From the NCBI GenBank assembly GCA_024405755.1, contig JAKSOD010000006.1, forward strand, positions 1 to 63,727: DNA of 63,727 nt, read 5' to 3'. Origin of the DNA: Clostridia bacterium (GTDB lineage: Bacteria > Bacillota > Clostridia > Oscillospirales > CAG-272). The notes under the pieces were generated by a model, which saw nothing but the letters and a program-made list of their open reading frames with translations, searched no databases and had not been told where the DNA came from. A program made the position numbers and the translations under genes. Each line of letters opens with the position of its first letter. Position 1 is the stretch's first letter. Shown here piece by piece: positions 17,627 to 26,061 of this stretch.

Positions 17627-18348
17627 ATAAAAAATAAACTTCCCACATCGAACAGCGGTTCTGCGAGTAAGCCTTTTTGACTTGTAAGGGAAAAAATACT
17701 TGTTTCGTGACGGAGGCAAAAATCTTCGATAAGAGCGTGATCGGGGTGAGATCGGAGGTCTCCGACAAAGAAAAGGACATTACCGCAAAGTCCGCAGCAG
17801 CCGCCGATAAAACCGGTGTCATATCCCGGAAGACAGACGTTTCCTGCGCTTATTGTCAGCACGTCAACTCCTCGTTTTCTCAGAGATTCAGCAATACCTT
17901 TGTCGGAAGTGATAACGGATCCGTCTGCTGTCACGGCGCAGGAACACTTTGCGTATCCCTGACGCACATTCAGAGTTTCAAGTCCGTTGTCTGCGGCAAG
18001 GCTGAGAAGTATGGGATCTGTAACATCCTCACGACAAATCAGATATTTTCCCGCAGTACACGCGCAGAATCCTACATCGGAAGGATATTTTTCTCCCGCG
18101 GTCGAGTCAGTGATAACAATATTCATACAACCGTATCCGGCGATCTTGCTGATTTCTTCATTTGCCGTTGTTAAGTATTCGCGGCGGACAAGGAGGTTGT
18201 CCCCAAGCGTGAAAATCAAAAGATCGGCGTGAGACGCGACGGGCGCGGGAAGAGAGGAAAGCGGTGGAAGTCTGACTATATCAAAACCAAGTCGTAAAAG
18301 AGCATCAGACGCATAATCCGGAATACGTTTATCGGTAACGCAAATCAT
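17623..18348 (-). CDS. Conserved hypothetical protein (DUF6873-like)
   Basis: A 241-residue cytoplasmic protein. The alternating hydrophobic strands and short helices, with phrases such as NIVITDSTAGEKYPSDVGFCACTAG and GFIGGCCGLCGNVLFFVGDL, match uncharacterised clostridial proteins I know as DUF6873. Eight cysteines, including GGCCGLCG, are notable. The start at 18348 is set by an AGGAGGAGG site; an earlier ATG at 18378 has none. Its stop codon lies in the terminal TTAA of the MITE-like element, so the last residues may have been changed by the insertion. Confidence 0.72.
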   Translation of the reverse strand: MICVTDKRIPDYASDALLRLGFDIVRLPPLSSLPAPVASHADLLIFTLGDNLLVRREYLTTANEEISKIAGYGCMNIVITDSTAGEKYPSDVGFCACTAGKYLICREDVTDPILLSLAADNGLETLNVRQGYAKCSCAVTADGSVITSDKGIAESLRKRGVDVLTISAGNVCLPGYDTGFIGGCCGLCGNVLFFVGDLRSHPDHALIEDFCLRHETSIFSLTSQKGLLAEPLFDVGSLFFI

Positions 18349-18367
18349 GATCCTCCTCCTTTTTCCA

Positions 18368-18401
18368 TAAAAAAGCATAGGGACTGCCGACGGGCAGTCC
18401 C
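18368..18401 (-). terminator. rpmB terminator
   Basis: GGGACTGCC (18380-18388) pairs with GGCAGTCCC (18393-18401) around GACG. Read leftwards it is followed by TATGCTTTTTTATGG. It stands eight bases after the rpmB stop. Confidence 0.85.
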
Positions 18402-18408
18402 TTGAAAA

Positions 18409-18597
18409 TCAGGCGTTCTGAGCCTTTTTCATGGTGCGCAGACAACGCGCACAGATGCTAACGGTCTTAACGGTACCGTTTTCTTCTACCTTGACCTTGC
18501 GGATATTGGGTTTCCACGCTCTGTTAGTCTTACGATGGGAGTGAGAAACAGTATTTCCGAAAACAACACCCTTACCGCAAACGCAACATTTTGCCAT
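18409..18597 (-). CDS. rpmB: 50S ribosomal protein L28
   Basis: A 62-residue L28 with the family core FGNTVSHSHRKTNRAWKPN. Two CxxC pairs (C4/C7 and C49/C52) make it the zinc-binding form. The start at 18597 follows AGGAGG with eight bases between. It is transcribed alone from the promoter at 18651-18679. Confidence 0.95.
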   Translation of the reverse strand: MAKCCVCGKGVVFGNTVSHSHRKTNRAWKPNIRKVKVEENGTVKTVSICARCLRTMKKAQNA

Positions 18598-18650
18598 TCC
18601 TGACACCTCCTTAGACTATATAGAAGTCTGAATTACATACAACAAGCGTT

Positions 18651-18679
18651 ATTATATCACATTTCTCAAAAAAAAGCAA
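18651..18679 (-). promoter_or_regulatory. rpmB promoter
   Basis: TTGCTT (18679-18674) and TATAAT (18656-18651) on the minus strand, 17-base spacer. Confidence 0.6.
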
Positions 18680-18733
18680 GGGTTTTATCAATTTTTTCTC
18701 AAAAAATGTTCTCTTTTTTATGTCTTTTTAAAA

Positions 18734-20047
18734 TCATTTCTGTGAAATAATAAATAAAGTCAGAGAATTCTTTTTTTCGAGGAAGAAATTTGCCCCGGCA
18801 ATTCTGCGGTTCCGATTACGGCATACGGCGTCAATCGTGAGGATCAATGGGACCGTGTCGGGAGAATCCGCGGAAAGTGTGCCGGCAAGCACGGCAAAAT
18901 CCTTGTTTTCTTCGTCAATGCTTGGGAGTTTTCGGTCAAGAAGTCCGTAGACGTCAGTTCCGGAAAGTTCTTCGGCAAAAAGAGAACAAGGGAGTTTTTT
19001 ACATTGAAAAGAATATCCGTTGTCCGGCAGATCTCCTGAGGCAGAGAGCGTAATTTTTTCGCGCCCGGCTTTGAGCTCTATCGGGACACGGTAATCAAGA
19101 GCGTCGAGAAGCGTCATAGATACGGGAAGGGTTCCCGATGAACTCGTAACGGTAAATCCGCGGTTTCCCGTTGTGCGTATCGGAACGGAGAAACCTACTC
19201 CGTATTCCCCGGCTTTTTCCGCAAGCGGCGTTATGTCTTTTGCATCGCAAAAAATGATAAACGAGGGAGTATAGGCTCCGAAGACAGCGTCGGCAAAGTA
19301 CGGCATACCCGGAAGTGCGCCGCAGTCAATGCGGGCATCACGGCATACGGCGGCAACATCGCGGATAAGTCCGCGTCCGGAAAGCGGAAGAACGTAACTC
19401 TCATTTTTTGATGGCTCTGCGATTGAAAAGAGCGAATATGCTCTTTTGAGAAACTCTTGGTCGGAACAGCCGGGAAGAGGGAAGAACATAGTGCCGAATT
19501 CCCGTTGACCGATTTTCATTTGAGCACCTTGTGAAAGAGTCAGTATATATTTTCCGGTATCAATAATTTCCGTGCTGCCAATAACCGGACGGCAGGAAAC
19601 GGGAGAATCTGAAATGGCGACGTTCGCATTGAAGCCGAGACTTTTAACCCTGTCACGTGCTTCGGGAGTGAAAGCGGCAAACTCGGCAAGGGAGATCAGT
19701 GAAGGCGGAATTTCCCTGCCTCCGTAATATCGGTTGTAACGGCTTACAAGACTTCCGAAAAGTTGTGTTATATCAGGATCTGAAGACGACAGAGACGGAA
19801 CAATCACGGACTCGGGAAAGCGGCATGCACTTCTGATACCGGCGGCACAGAAATACAGTTCCGTCACATAGGGATCACGTTTAAGAGCACGGAACACGCC
19901 CTGCAGATGCATCAAATCCCCGACGGTGAGATCAAGTTCAAGATCTTTGCGTATCAGTTCAAGATAATGCGCGTCACATTGACGGAAATTGCCGACTGTG
20001 CCCATCCTCAGAGGAAGGGCACGTTTTTGAAATTCATTTACGATCAT
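18734..20047 (-). CDS. Hypothetical protein with weak PurL/AIR-synthase-like features
   Basis: A 437-residue cytoplasmic protein. The stretch LTVGDLMHLQGVFRALKRDPYVTEL resembles the start of the first catalytic domain of FGAM synthase PurL (DL..LQ.YF...GRDPT..EL). The later region SGRGLIRDVAAVCRDA ... FIIFCDAKDITPLAEKAGEYGVGFSV resembles its second half. The PurL motif DTYWSDHCRHT is missing, so FGAM synthesis is unlikely. It could be a divergent relative or a chance resemblance. It lies 19 bases after mtaB on the same strand, probably co-transcribed. Confidence 0.5.
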   Translation of the reverse strand: MIVNEFQKRALPLRMGTVGNFRQCDAHYLELIRKDLELDLTVGDLMHLQGVFRALKRDPYVTELYFCAAGIRSACRFPESVIVPSLSSSDPDITQLFGSLVSRYNRYYGGREIPPSLISLAEFAAFTPEARDRVKSLGFNANVAISDSPVSCRPVIGSTEIIDTGKYILTLSQGAQMKIGQREFGTMFFPLPGCSDQEFLKRAYSLFSIAEPSKNESYVLPLSGRGLIRDVAAVCRDARIDCGALPGMPYFADAVFGAYTPSFIIFCDAKDITPLAEKAGEYGVGFSVPIRTTGNRGFTVTSSSGTLPVSMTLLDALDYRVPIELKAGREKITLSASGDLPDNGYSFQCKKLPCSLFAEELSGTDVYGLLDRKLPSIDEENKDFAVLAGTLSADSPDTVPLILTIDAVCRNRNRRIAGANFFLEKKNSLTLFIISQK

Positions 20048-20066
20048 TTTTTATCCTTTTGAACAC

Positions 20067-21380
20067 TCATTCAACGATCTCACCGAAAACAAGTCCGCCG
20101 TCAGTGGATGTAAGCCGGACGGGAAATGTTTTGCCGTGAAGGTTTTGCGCCGAGGGGACGCTGACTTCAAGAAATGATGCGGAATGTCCGACTGCACGTC
20201 CCTCGTCAAAAGTTTCAAACAGCACCTCGTGAGTGCCTCCGGAGGCAATAATTGAGTTCAGAAGATCAAGTCTGATCCCGTGTTGGATGGCGGAGAGTTC
20301 AGCGGCACGGCGATGTTTTATATCTTCGGGTACCTGATCCGGAAATGCTGCCGCAGGTGTGCCGCGGCGGCGTGAGTATGGGAAAATATGGGCATTCAGA
20401 AATTTTGCATCTGCAAGAAAACGCTTGGTTTCTTCAAAGTCTTCTTCTGTTTCCCCGGGAAATCCGACGATCACGTCGGTAGTGAAGAGAACACCGGGAA
20501 TCGCTTCTCTTATCCGATCCATTGCCGCCCGTGCGCCGTCTGCATTGTATTTTCTTCTCATTCCCGCAAGAATGTGTGAACTTCCGCTTTGAAGGGAAAT
20601 ATGAAAATGAGGAGCAAGTGATGAAAGTCCCCTTATCTCGTCAACGAATGACTGACGGAAAAGAGAGGGATCGAGAGAACCGAGTCGAATCCGGCAATCT
20701 CCGCAGACAGAGTCCACTTTACGAAGAAGTCCGCCGAGAGTCACTCCGTCAAGATCCCGTCCGTAGGATGCTGTTTCAATGCCCGTCAGCACGATCTCGC
20801 GGCAGCCTGCGCGGCAGAATCCGATGATCTCTGCAATTACGTCGTCGGGATTTTTTGAACGTACGGGACCGCGGGCACCGGGAATGGCGCAGTAGGAGCA
20901 GCGGTTTTCGCATCCGTCTTCGATTTTAACGTAAACACGGGTACGCGGGAAGGCTGTCAGACTCATTTTTTCAAATCCGGCACCGTCAAGGGAAGGCACG
21001 GAAACAAGGGGGGAGTCCGGCAACCCCGATGAAAGTGCATCCATAATAAGATCGGCGCACCTGAGCTTTTCCGCATTTCCGCAGACGGCGACGACTCCGT
21101 CTATCTGCGAAAGTTGTTCGGGGGACGTCTGGACTGTGCAGCCCGTTACCACGATCGGCGCATGCGGATCGCGCTGATGAAGGCGGCGTATCATCTGACG
21201 GGATTTGCGGTCTGCCTCGGCAGTCACGGTGCAGGTGTTGACTATGTATCCGTCGCAGTGCCCGTCGGCTGGAACAGCATCGGCACCGAGTTTTGCAAGT
21301 CGTTCGCTCAATGCCTCACTTTCATATAAATTAACTTTACAGCCGAGAGTCATGATCCCGACTTTATATCTGTTCTGCAT
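20067..21380 (-). CDS. mtaB: tRNA ct6A37 methylthiotransferase MtaB
   Basis: A 437-residue radical-SAM methylthiotransferase. The N-terminal UPF0004 domain has the three cluster cysteines in TLGCKVN, VNTCTVT and VTGCTVQ. The radical-SAM motif C-x3-C-x2-C is in GCENRCSYCAIP. A TRAM domain closes the protein (ASFLEVSV...GKTFPVRL). TLGCKVNLYESE separates MtaB from MiaB and RimO. It adds a methylthio group to the t6A at tRNA position 37. GGAG precedes ATG. Confidence 0.92.
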   Translation of the reverse strand: MQNRYKVGIMTLGCKVNLYESEALSERLAKLGADAVPADGHCDGYIVNTCTVTAEADRKSRQMIRRLHQRDPHAPIVVTGCTVQTSPEQLSQIDGVVAVCGNAEKLRCADLIMDALSSGLPDSPLVSVPSLDGAGFEKMSLTAFPRTRVYVKIEDGCENRCSYCAIPGARGPVRSKNPDDVIAEIIGFCRAGCREIVLTGIETASYGRDLDGVTLGGLLRKVDSVCGDCRIRLGSLDPSLFRQSFVDEIRGLSSLAPHFHISLQSGSSHILAGMRRKYNADGARAAMDRIREAIPGVLFTTDVIVGFPGETEEDFEETKRFLADAKFLNAHIFPYSRRRGTPAAAFPDQVPEDIKHRRAAELSAIQHGIRLDLLNSIIASGGTHEVLFETFDEGRAVGHSASFLEVSVPSAQNLHGKTFPVRLTSTDGGLVFGEIVE

Positions 21381-21434
21381 TTTTTTCTCCGGAATAATAC
21401 CGCAGCCGAAGCCGGCTGTTCTTTGCTTTTTTAT

Positions 21435-21463
21435 ATTTTAGCATTTTTTTGTTCGGATGTAAA
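21435..21463 (-). promoter_or_regulatory. mtaB promoter
   Basis: TTTACA (21463-21458) and TAAAAT (21440-21435) on the minus strand, 17-base spacer, about 55 bases before the mtaB start. Confidence 0.5.
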
Positions 21464-21534
21464 CACCTGTCCGGTCAAAAAAGTGTTTTTGAAACGAAAA
21501 ACTTCAATTACCGCGTATTTATTTCAAAATCGAC

Positions 21535-21563
21535 TTGAAAAAAGAGAAAGAATGGAGTATAAT
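21535..21563 (+). promoter_or_regulatory. upp promoter
   Basis: TTGAAA (21535-21540) and TATAAT (21558-21563), 17-base spacer. The start codon lies 136 bases further on, leaving a long leader. Confidence 0.68.
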
Positions 21564-21574
21564 AAAATAGAAAG

Positions 21575-21698
21575 AAGTCGATGGTGTCCCGCAGCCTGAT
21601 CACGGGACGCGCGGTACCTCGGGAGCAGATGTTCCGATGCTGCCGGACTTTGACTAAGAACAGAAAAAGAATGAAAATGAAAAAGGGAGTGCTGCAAA
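21575..21698 (+). promoter_or_regulatory. GC-rich structured leader of upp
   Basis: The 5' leader contains an eight-base-pair stem (GTGTCCCG at 21584-21591 with CGGGACGC at 21603-21610). A second smaller stem lies around 21625-21643. It ends with an A-rich stretch and the ribosome site AAGGGAG. I recognise no known riboswitch. An open frame from 21581 could make a leader peptide that overlaps upp, but it has no good ribosome site. Confidence 0.4.
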
Positions 21699-22328
21699 AT
21701 GAGTACCTTACACATCGTTGATCATCCTCTTATCACCCACAAACTTTCCATAATGCGCAACAAGAAGACCGGGTCCAAGGATTTCCGTGAACTTCTTGAT
21801 GAGATCGCAATGCTGATGGGTTATGAACTTACCCGCGATCTTCCTCTCGAAGACGTAAATATTGAAACTCCGATCTGCAAAATGAAGGCGAAAATGATCG
21901 CCGGCAAGAAGCTCGCCGTGGTTCCGATTCTGCGTGCCGGTCTCGGAATGGTCGACGGTCTGCGCCGTCTTGTTCCCGTAGCGAAAGTCGGGCATATCGG
22001 TCTTTACCGTGATCCCACGACTCACAAACCTGTTGAATACTATTGCAAACTTCCTAACGATATTGAGGACAGAATAGTTATACTTGTAGACCCGATGCTT
22101 GCGACCGGCGGATCTGCCTGCGACGCTCTTGATATGCTCAAAAAGCACGGCTGCCGCAGCATCAGATTCATGGCTCTTGTGGCTGCCCCCGAAGGCGTTG
22201 CCGTTTTGCAGGAGAAACATCCTGATGTTGATATTTTTGTTGCCGCACTTGACGATCACCTCAATGAAAACGCATATATTGTTCCCGGTCTCGGAGATGC
22301 CGGTGACCGTATCTTCGGTACCAAATAA
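21699..22328 (+). CDS. upp: Uracil phosphoribosyltransferase
   Basis: A 209-residue enzyme that converts uracil and PRPP to UMP in pyrimidine salvage. It has the PRPP loop [10 protein letters not shown], the family phrase [12 protein letters not shown] and the uracil-binding C terminus [17 protein letters not shown]. Length is exact for the family. No permease or pyr genes are adjacent. The long structured leader suggests control at RNA level. Confidence 0.97.
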   Translation: MSTLHIVDHPLITHKLSIMRNKKTGSKDFRELLDEIAMLMGYELTRDLPLEDVNIETPICKMKAKMIAGKKLAVVPILRAGLGMVDGLRRLVPVAKVGHIGLYRDPTTHKPVEYYCKLPNDIEDRIVILVDPMLATGGSACDALDMLKKHGCRSIRFMALVAAPEGVAVLQEKHPDVDIFVAALDDHLNENAYIVPGLGDAGDRIFGTK

Positions 22329-22352
22329 TTAACATTAATTAATTGACTTTAT

Positions 22353-22378
22353 GGGACTGCCGCACTTGCGGCAGTCCC
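22353..22378 (+). terminator. upp terminator hairpin
   Basis: A perfect 11-base-pair stem GGGACTGCCGC / GCGGCAGTCCC around ACTT. It shares its GGGACTGCC core with the rpmB terminator. It is followed by two smaller hairpins (22386-22405 and 22420-22449) without clear U runs. Confidence 0.6.
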
Positions 22379-22457
22379 TGCAAAACAGTGGTCGGAAACC
22401 CACTGCTTTGCACAATATTTGTTTCTGCTGCATTTTTGCATCAGAAACATATCCCAC

Positions 22458-22487
22458 GGGGGTGGATCACTCAAGTGATACACCCCC
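22458..22487 (+). repeat. Family B hairpin (GGGGGTG..TCAC / GTGA..CACCCCC)
   Basis: GGGGGTGGATCAC pairs with GTGATACACCCCC around TCAA, with one mismatch. It lies 15 bases before the start of the pseudouridine synthase gene, which lacks a clear ribosome site, so it may also affect translation. Relatives are at 39348, 41135 and 63550. Confidence 0.6.
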
Positions 22488-22501
22488 CATATTAAACTGA
22501 A

Positions 22502-23473
22502 ATGAGAATACTGAAAATCGAAAAAAACGATGCCGGTCAGAGACTTGACAAATTTCTCACCAAAGCGGTGAAGGGAATGCCGCAGTCGCTGATGTATAAA
22601 TTTCTGCGTACCAAGAAAATCAAGCTCAACCGTCACAGAGCGGAGCCGGACACACGGCTGTGCGAAGGTGATGAGGTGGAACTGTTTATCAGAGACGAAT
22701 TTTTTGACTCGCCGCAGGAAGACAGCGGTGCTGTCGGAAGGATAGAGCCGAAACTCGACGTTGTTTACGAGGATGAAAACATCATTCTCCTGAATAAACG
22801 TCCCGGCGTGCTCGTCCATGAGGATGACGAGGGAAGAGATAATACCCTTATTATGCACCTGCAAGCTTATCTGTTCCGTAAGGGAGAGTATGATCCCGAA
22901 AAAGAACAGTCGTTTGCGCCCGCTCTCTGCAACCGTATCGACCGTAATACCGGAGGGATTGTCATAGCGGCAAAGAATGCCGCATCACTCCGGGATATGA
23001 ATGAGCGTATCAGATCGGGGCAGGTCAAGAAATTCTATCTGTGTGCGGTCCACGGAAGGATGCCGAAGCAGCATGACGTGCTTGAAGGCTGGCTGCGCAA
23101 AGACAATAAGACGAATACCGTGAGCATTTCCGATAAGGAACAGCCGGTAAAAAACGGCTGGCGCGAAATAAAGACCGGCTATCGTGTGCTTGCGGAAAAT
23201 GACGGAGACAGTCTGCTTGAAGTTGAACTTTTTACGGGCAGAACGCATCAGATCCGTGCAAGTATGGCTCATATAGGGCATCCTCTGCTCGGAGAAGGGA
23301 AATACGGCGTGAATCGCGAAGATAAAAAACGCGGATATAAGTGGCAGGCTCTGTACTCTTACCGAGTGCGTTTTGACTTTGAGAAGGCCGGAGATGTTCT
23401 TGACTATCTTGCGGGTAAAGAATATTCGCTTCCTCATTCTGCCGTGTGGTTTTGTGCTGATTTTGAAAAATAA
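22502..23473 (+). CDS. RluA-family 23S rRNA pseudouridine synthase
   Basis: A 323-residue enzyme. An N-terminal S4 RNA-binding domain (residues about 12-70, RLDKFL...LMYKFLRTKKIKLN) is followed by the catalytic domain. The catalytic Asp is D147 in NRIDRNTGG, and GRTHQIRASMAHIGHPLLGEGKYG is the RluA/C/D signature. RluC- and RluD-type substrates cannot be separated by eye. No Shine-Dalgarno is visible before ATG. It ends nine bases before lnt. Confidence 0.9.
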   Translation: MRILKIEKNDAGQRLDKFLTKAVKGMPQSLMYKFLRTKKIKLNRHRAEPDTRLCEGDEVELFIRDEFFDSPQEDSGAVGRIEPKLDVVYEDENIILLNKRPGVLVHEDDEGRDNTLIMHLQAYLFRKGEYDPEKEQSFAPALCNRIDRNTGGIVIAAKNAASLRDMNERIRSGQVKKFYLCAVHGRMPKQHDVLEGWLRKDNKTNTVSISDKEQPVKNGWREIKTGYRVLAENDGDSLLEVELFTGRTHQIRASMAHIGHPLLGEGKYGVNREDKKRGYKWQALYSYRVRFDFEKAGDVLDYLAGKEYSLPHSAVWFCADFEK

Positions 23474-23481
23474 AAAATAAA

Positions 23482-25164
23482 ATGAAAGATAGAATCCAAC
23501 GGCTCAGTCATCCCGAGAGGCGCGGGCGGAAAATACTGTACCTGATTTTTTCGGGATTGCTTATGGGCACCTGTGTTTCATTTCCCACGGCGGTCGGGGC
23601 GGTCGCAGAATGGATCGCTTTTGTCCCTGCGGCACTTGTCCTCTATTCCGTTGCCGACAGTAACGAAACAAAAATCGGGAAAAAAGGAAAAAGACGCAGG
23701 GCAAAAGAAACCTTGCGCATATACGGGCTCGGACTGCTGTTCTTTATGACGGAATACATTGTGATATACCATTGGTTTATCAGTATGTATCCCCTTGATT
23801 TTACCGGAATGAGCCGCGGGTATGCAATAGCAGTAGTACTGCTTGGTTGTTTAGGAATGTCGTTTCTTGCCGCTGCTGCGGGAGGACTTGCATTCGTACT
23901 GTTTGTTTCACTTTCGCGCCTGCGGACATTGAGGGAACATACACTGCTTCGTCCTTTCACGGCAGCCGCACTTTATACGGTCTTTGAATGGACTATGACG
24001 CACGGATGGACCGGAGTTCCGTGGGGAAGACTCTCACTCGGACAATTGGTCGGGAATTTTACTCTGACGGTAATGCCGGCTTCAATTTTGGGGTCATATC
24101 TGATAACTTTCCTCATTGTTTCCGTGTCATTTCTTGCGGCACAAGGTCTTTATGAAGACAAATTAAGATTACGCAGCCTGCTTGCCCTGTCGCTTGTCTT
24201 TGCTGACTTGATCGCAGGGACTGTACTTTTCTTTATTCCCACCTCCGTAACCGGAGAGAATGGGGAAGTGATGACGGTGAAGGCTGCCGCCGTTCAGGGA
24301 AACATTTCGTCAAGAGACAAATGGGATTCCGGCTCCTCCGGTATGACTTTGGAAAGATACACCAAATATACGGAAGAAGCCGCAAAAACGGGTGCTGATG
24401 TGGTTTTGTGGCCGGAAACCGCGTATCCTTATGTAGTCTCTTCGGGCGGAGAAAATGAGAAAACATTTGAAAAACTTGCCAGGGATTGCAAAGTCACTCT
24501 TTTTGTCGGGTGTTTCGATTTTGATAAAGATAATAATTTCAGTAATGTGATACGCAGTTTCAACTCTGACGGAAGCGCGGGCGGAGAATATGCCAAGCGT
24601 CGTCTTGTTCCTTTCGGGGAATATCTTCCATGGAGGCCGTTTTTTGAATTCCTTGTTCCTCCGCTCACGGAACTCTCAATGCTGAGCCGTGATATTGTCC
24701 CCGGAGATGATGCAACTGTGATATGCGCGAAAACGAAGAATGGAAACGAGGTCAGATACGGAGTTCTGGTCTGTTTTGACTCTATTTATGAAAATCTTGC
24801 GAGGGAGTCTGTAAAAAACGGAGCCGAGATTATTCTGCTGTCAACGAATGACTCATGGTTCGGAGAATCGTGTGCCGTATGGATGCATGAGAGGCAGGCG
24901 CGTCTGCGTGCAATCGAAAATGCACGACCGATAATACGTGCAGCCAATACGGGCGTGTCATCAGTGATCGATGCCAAAGGAAGGGTGAAAGAACGACTCC
25001 AACCACTGGTAGAGGGAATTGCAGCGGAAAACGTGGAGATCTCACACACGAAAACGCCGTATACTGCAGTAGGAAATATTCTTGTGTGGCTGTGTATCCT
25101 CGGACTCGGGGCACTGCCGGCATTCGATCTCATAAAAAAACGGTCCTCGGATGATTTCCGATAA
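23482..25164 (+). CDS. lnt: Apolipoprotein N-acyltransferase
   Basis: A 560-residue membrane enzyme that adds the third acyl chain to lipoproteins. About seven hydrophobic segments fill residues 15-255, then a nitrilase-like domain faces outward. Catalytic triad candidates: Glu in VVLWPETAYPY, Lys in GEYAKRRLVPFGEYLPWRPF, and Cys in GVLVCFDSIYENLAR. The typical NDSWFGES and RAIENARPIIRAANTG follow. Lnt is uncommon in low-GC Gram-positives in general but present in many gut Clostridia. It is probably co-transcribed with the pseudouridine synthase gene. Confidence 0.9.
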   Translation: MKDRIQRLSHPERRGRKILYLIFSGLLMGTCVSFPTAVGAVAEWIAFVPAALVLYSVADSNETKIGKKGKRRRAKETLRIYGLGLLFFMTEYIVIYHWFISMYPLDFTGMSRGYAIAVVLLGCLGMSFLAAAAGGLAFVLFVSLSRLRTLREHTLLRPFTAAALYTVFEWTMTHGWTGVPWGRLSLGQLVGNFTLTVMPASILGSYLITFLIVSVSFLAAQGLYEDKLRLRSLLALSLVFADLIAGTVLFFIPTSVTGENGEVMTVKAAAVQGNISSRDKWDSGSSGMTLERYTKYTEEAAKTGADVVLWPETAYPYVVSSGGENEKTFEKLARDCKVTLFVGCFDFDKDNNFSNVIRSFNSDGSAGGEYAKRRLVPFGEYLPWRPFFEFLVPPLTELSMLSRDIVPGDDATVICAKTKNGNEVRYGVLVCFDSIYENLARESVKNGAEIILLSTNDSWFGESCAVWMHERQARLRAIENARPIIRAANTGVSSVIDAKGRVKERLQPLVEGIAAENVEISHTKTPYTAVGNILVWLCILGLGALPAFDLIKKRSSDDFR

Positions 25165-25210
25165 AGACCGCCAAAGCCGCAGGAAAGATTCGGAGGATCA
25201 GTAATACAAG

Positions 25211-25254
25211 ATGGGGTGTTAAAAAACTCGTTATCGAGTTTTTTAACACCCCAT
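25211..25254. terminator. Perfect 20-base-pair hairpin, family A
   Basis: ATGGGGTGTTAAAAAACTCG (25211-25230) pairs perfectly with 25235-25254 around TTAT. It lies between the convergent lnt and rpsR genes and shares its core with 67-110 and 29086-29124. The A6/T6 tracts sit inside the stem, so it can act on both strands. Confidence 0.7.
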
Positions 25255-25268
25255 TTGATCAGTATAAA

Positions 25269-25538
25269 TCAGTCGCCGACGTAGGGCAGGAGAGCAACGT
25301 GACGGGCACGCTTAATAGCGGTCTGGAGTTCTCTCTGATGCTTTGCGCAGGTACCGGAGATGCGGCGGGGAAGGATCTTTCCGCGTTCGGAAATGAACTT
25401 GCGGAGACGACCGGCATCTTTGTAATCAATGTAGTTGATCTTTTCTTCGCAGAAAACACAGACTTTCTTTCTGCGGCGATTAGCGTTGGCGGGACGAGCT
25501 GCGCGGGGAGCGCGTTCTCTTTCAGGCTGTCTATCCAT
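25269..25538 (-). CDS. rpsR: 30S ribosomal protein S18
   Basis: An 89-residue S18. The basic, Ala/Arg-rich N terminus leads to the core [18 protein letters not shown] with a CxxC pair, then [41 protein letters not shown]. It is the last gene of the rpsF-ssb-rpsR operon. Confidence 0.97.
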   Translation of the reverse strand: MDRQPERERAPRAARPANANRRRKKVCVFCEEKINYIDYKDAGRLRKFISERGKILPRRISGTCAKHQRELQTAIKRARHVALLPYVGD

Positions 25539-25572
25539 AATAAATTCTCCTTAAAAATTTAGAATTCCCTTA

Positions 25573-26031
25573 TCAGAAGGGGAGATCGTCGTCATTTTTG
25601 ACAATGTCGAAACTGTCGGCAGCACCGGGAGTGGCGTAAGGCTCGCTTCCGAAAGCGTTATTTGCCGAAGAATTGTCACGTGAAGGTCCTTCGTTTCTGG
25701 AATCGACGAACATAGCGTCTTCCACGACGACCTCGGTGGCATAGCGGTTCTGACCCTGCTGATCGGTCCATTTTCTTGTCTGAATGTTACCGGAAACGCA
25801 GAGAGAAGAGCCTTTTTTGAAGTAGCGGGCAATAAACTCAGCGGTTTGTCTCCAAGCGACGATATTGATGAAATCCGCCTGAGGCTGATTGTTGTTGTCT
25901 GCTGAACGGAAACGACGGTTGACGGCGAGGGTGAAGGACACCACGGAAATGCCGGAGGGAGTCGTTTTGAGTTCGGGATCGGCGGTAAGGCGACCGCAGA
26001 GAATAACTTTATTCAGGTTGAGATTAGCCAT
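25573..26031 (-). CDS. ssb: Single-stranded DNA-binding protein
   Basis: A 152-residue SSB. The OB fold covers residues 1-110 (LNKVILCGRLTADPELK, FINIVAWRQTAEFIARYFKKGSSLCVSGNIQTRKW). A disordered Ser/Asn-rich linker ends in the acidic tip NDDDLPF that recruits repair and replication proteins. It sits between rpsF and rpsR as in most Bacillota. Confidence 0.97.
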   Translation of the reverse strand: MANLNLNKVILCGRLTADPELKTTPSGISVVSFTLAVNRRFRSADNNNQPQADFINIVAWRQTAEFIARYFKKGSSLCVSGNIQTRKWTDQQGQNRYATEVVVEDAMFVDSRNEGPSRDNSSANNAFGSEPYATPGAADSFDIVKNDDDLPF

Positions 26032-26061
26032 AACTTACCTCTGTATAAAAAACGTCGGAGA

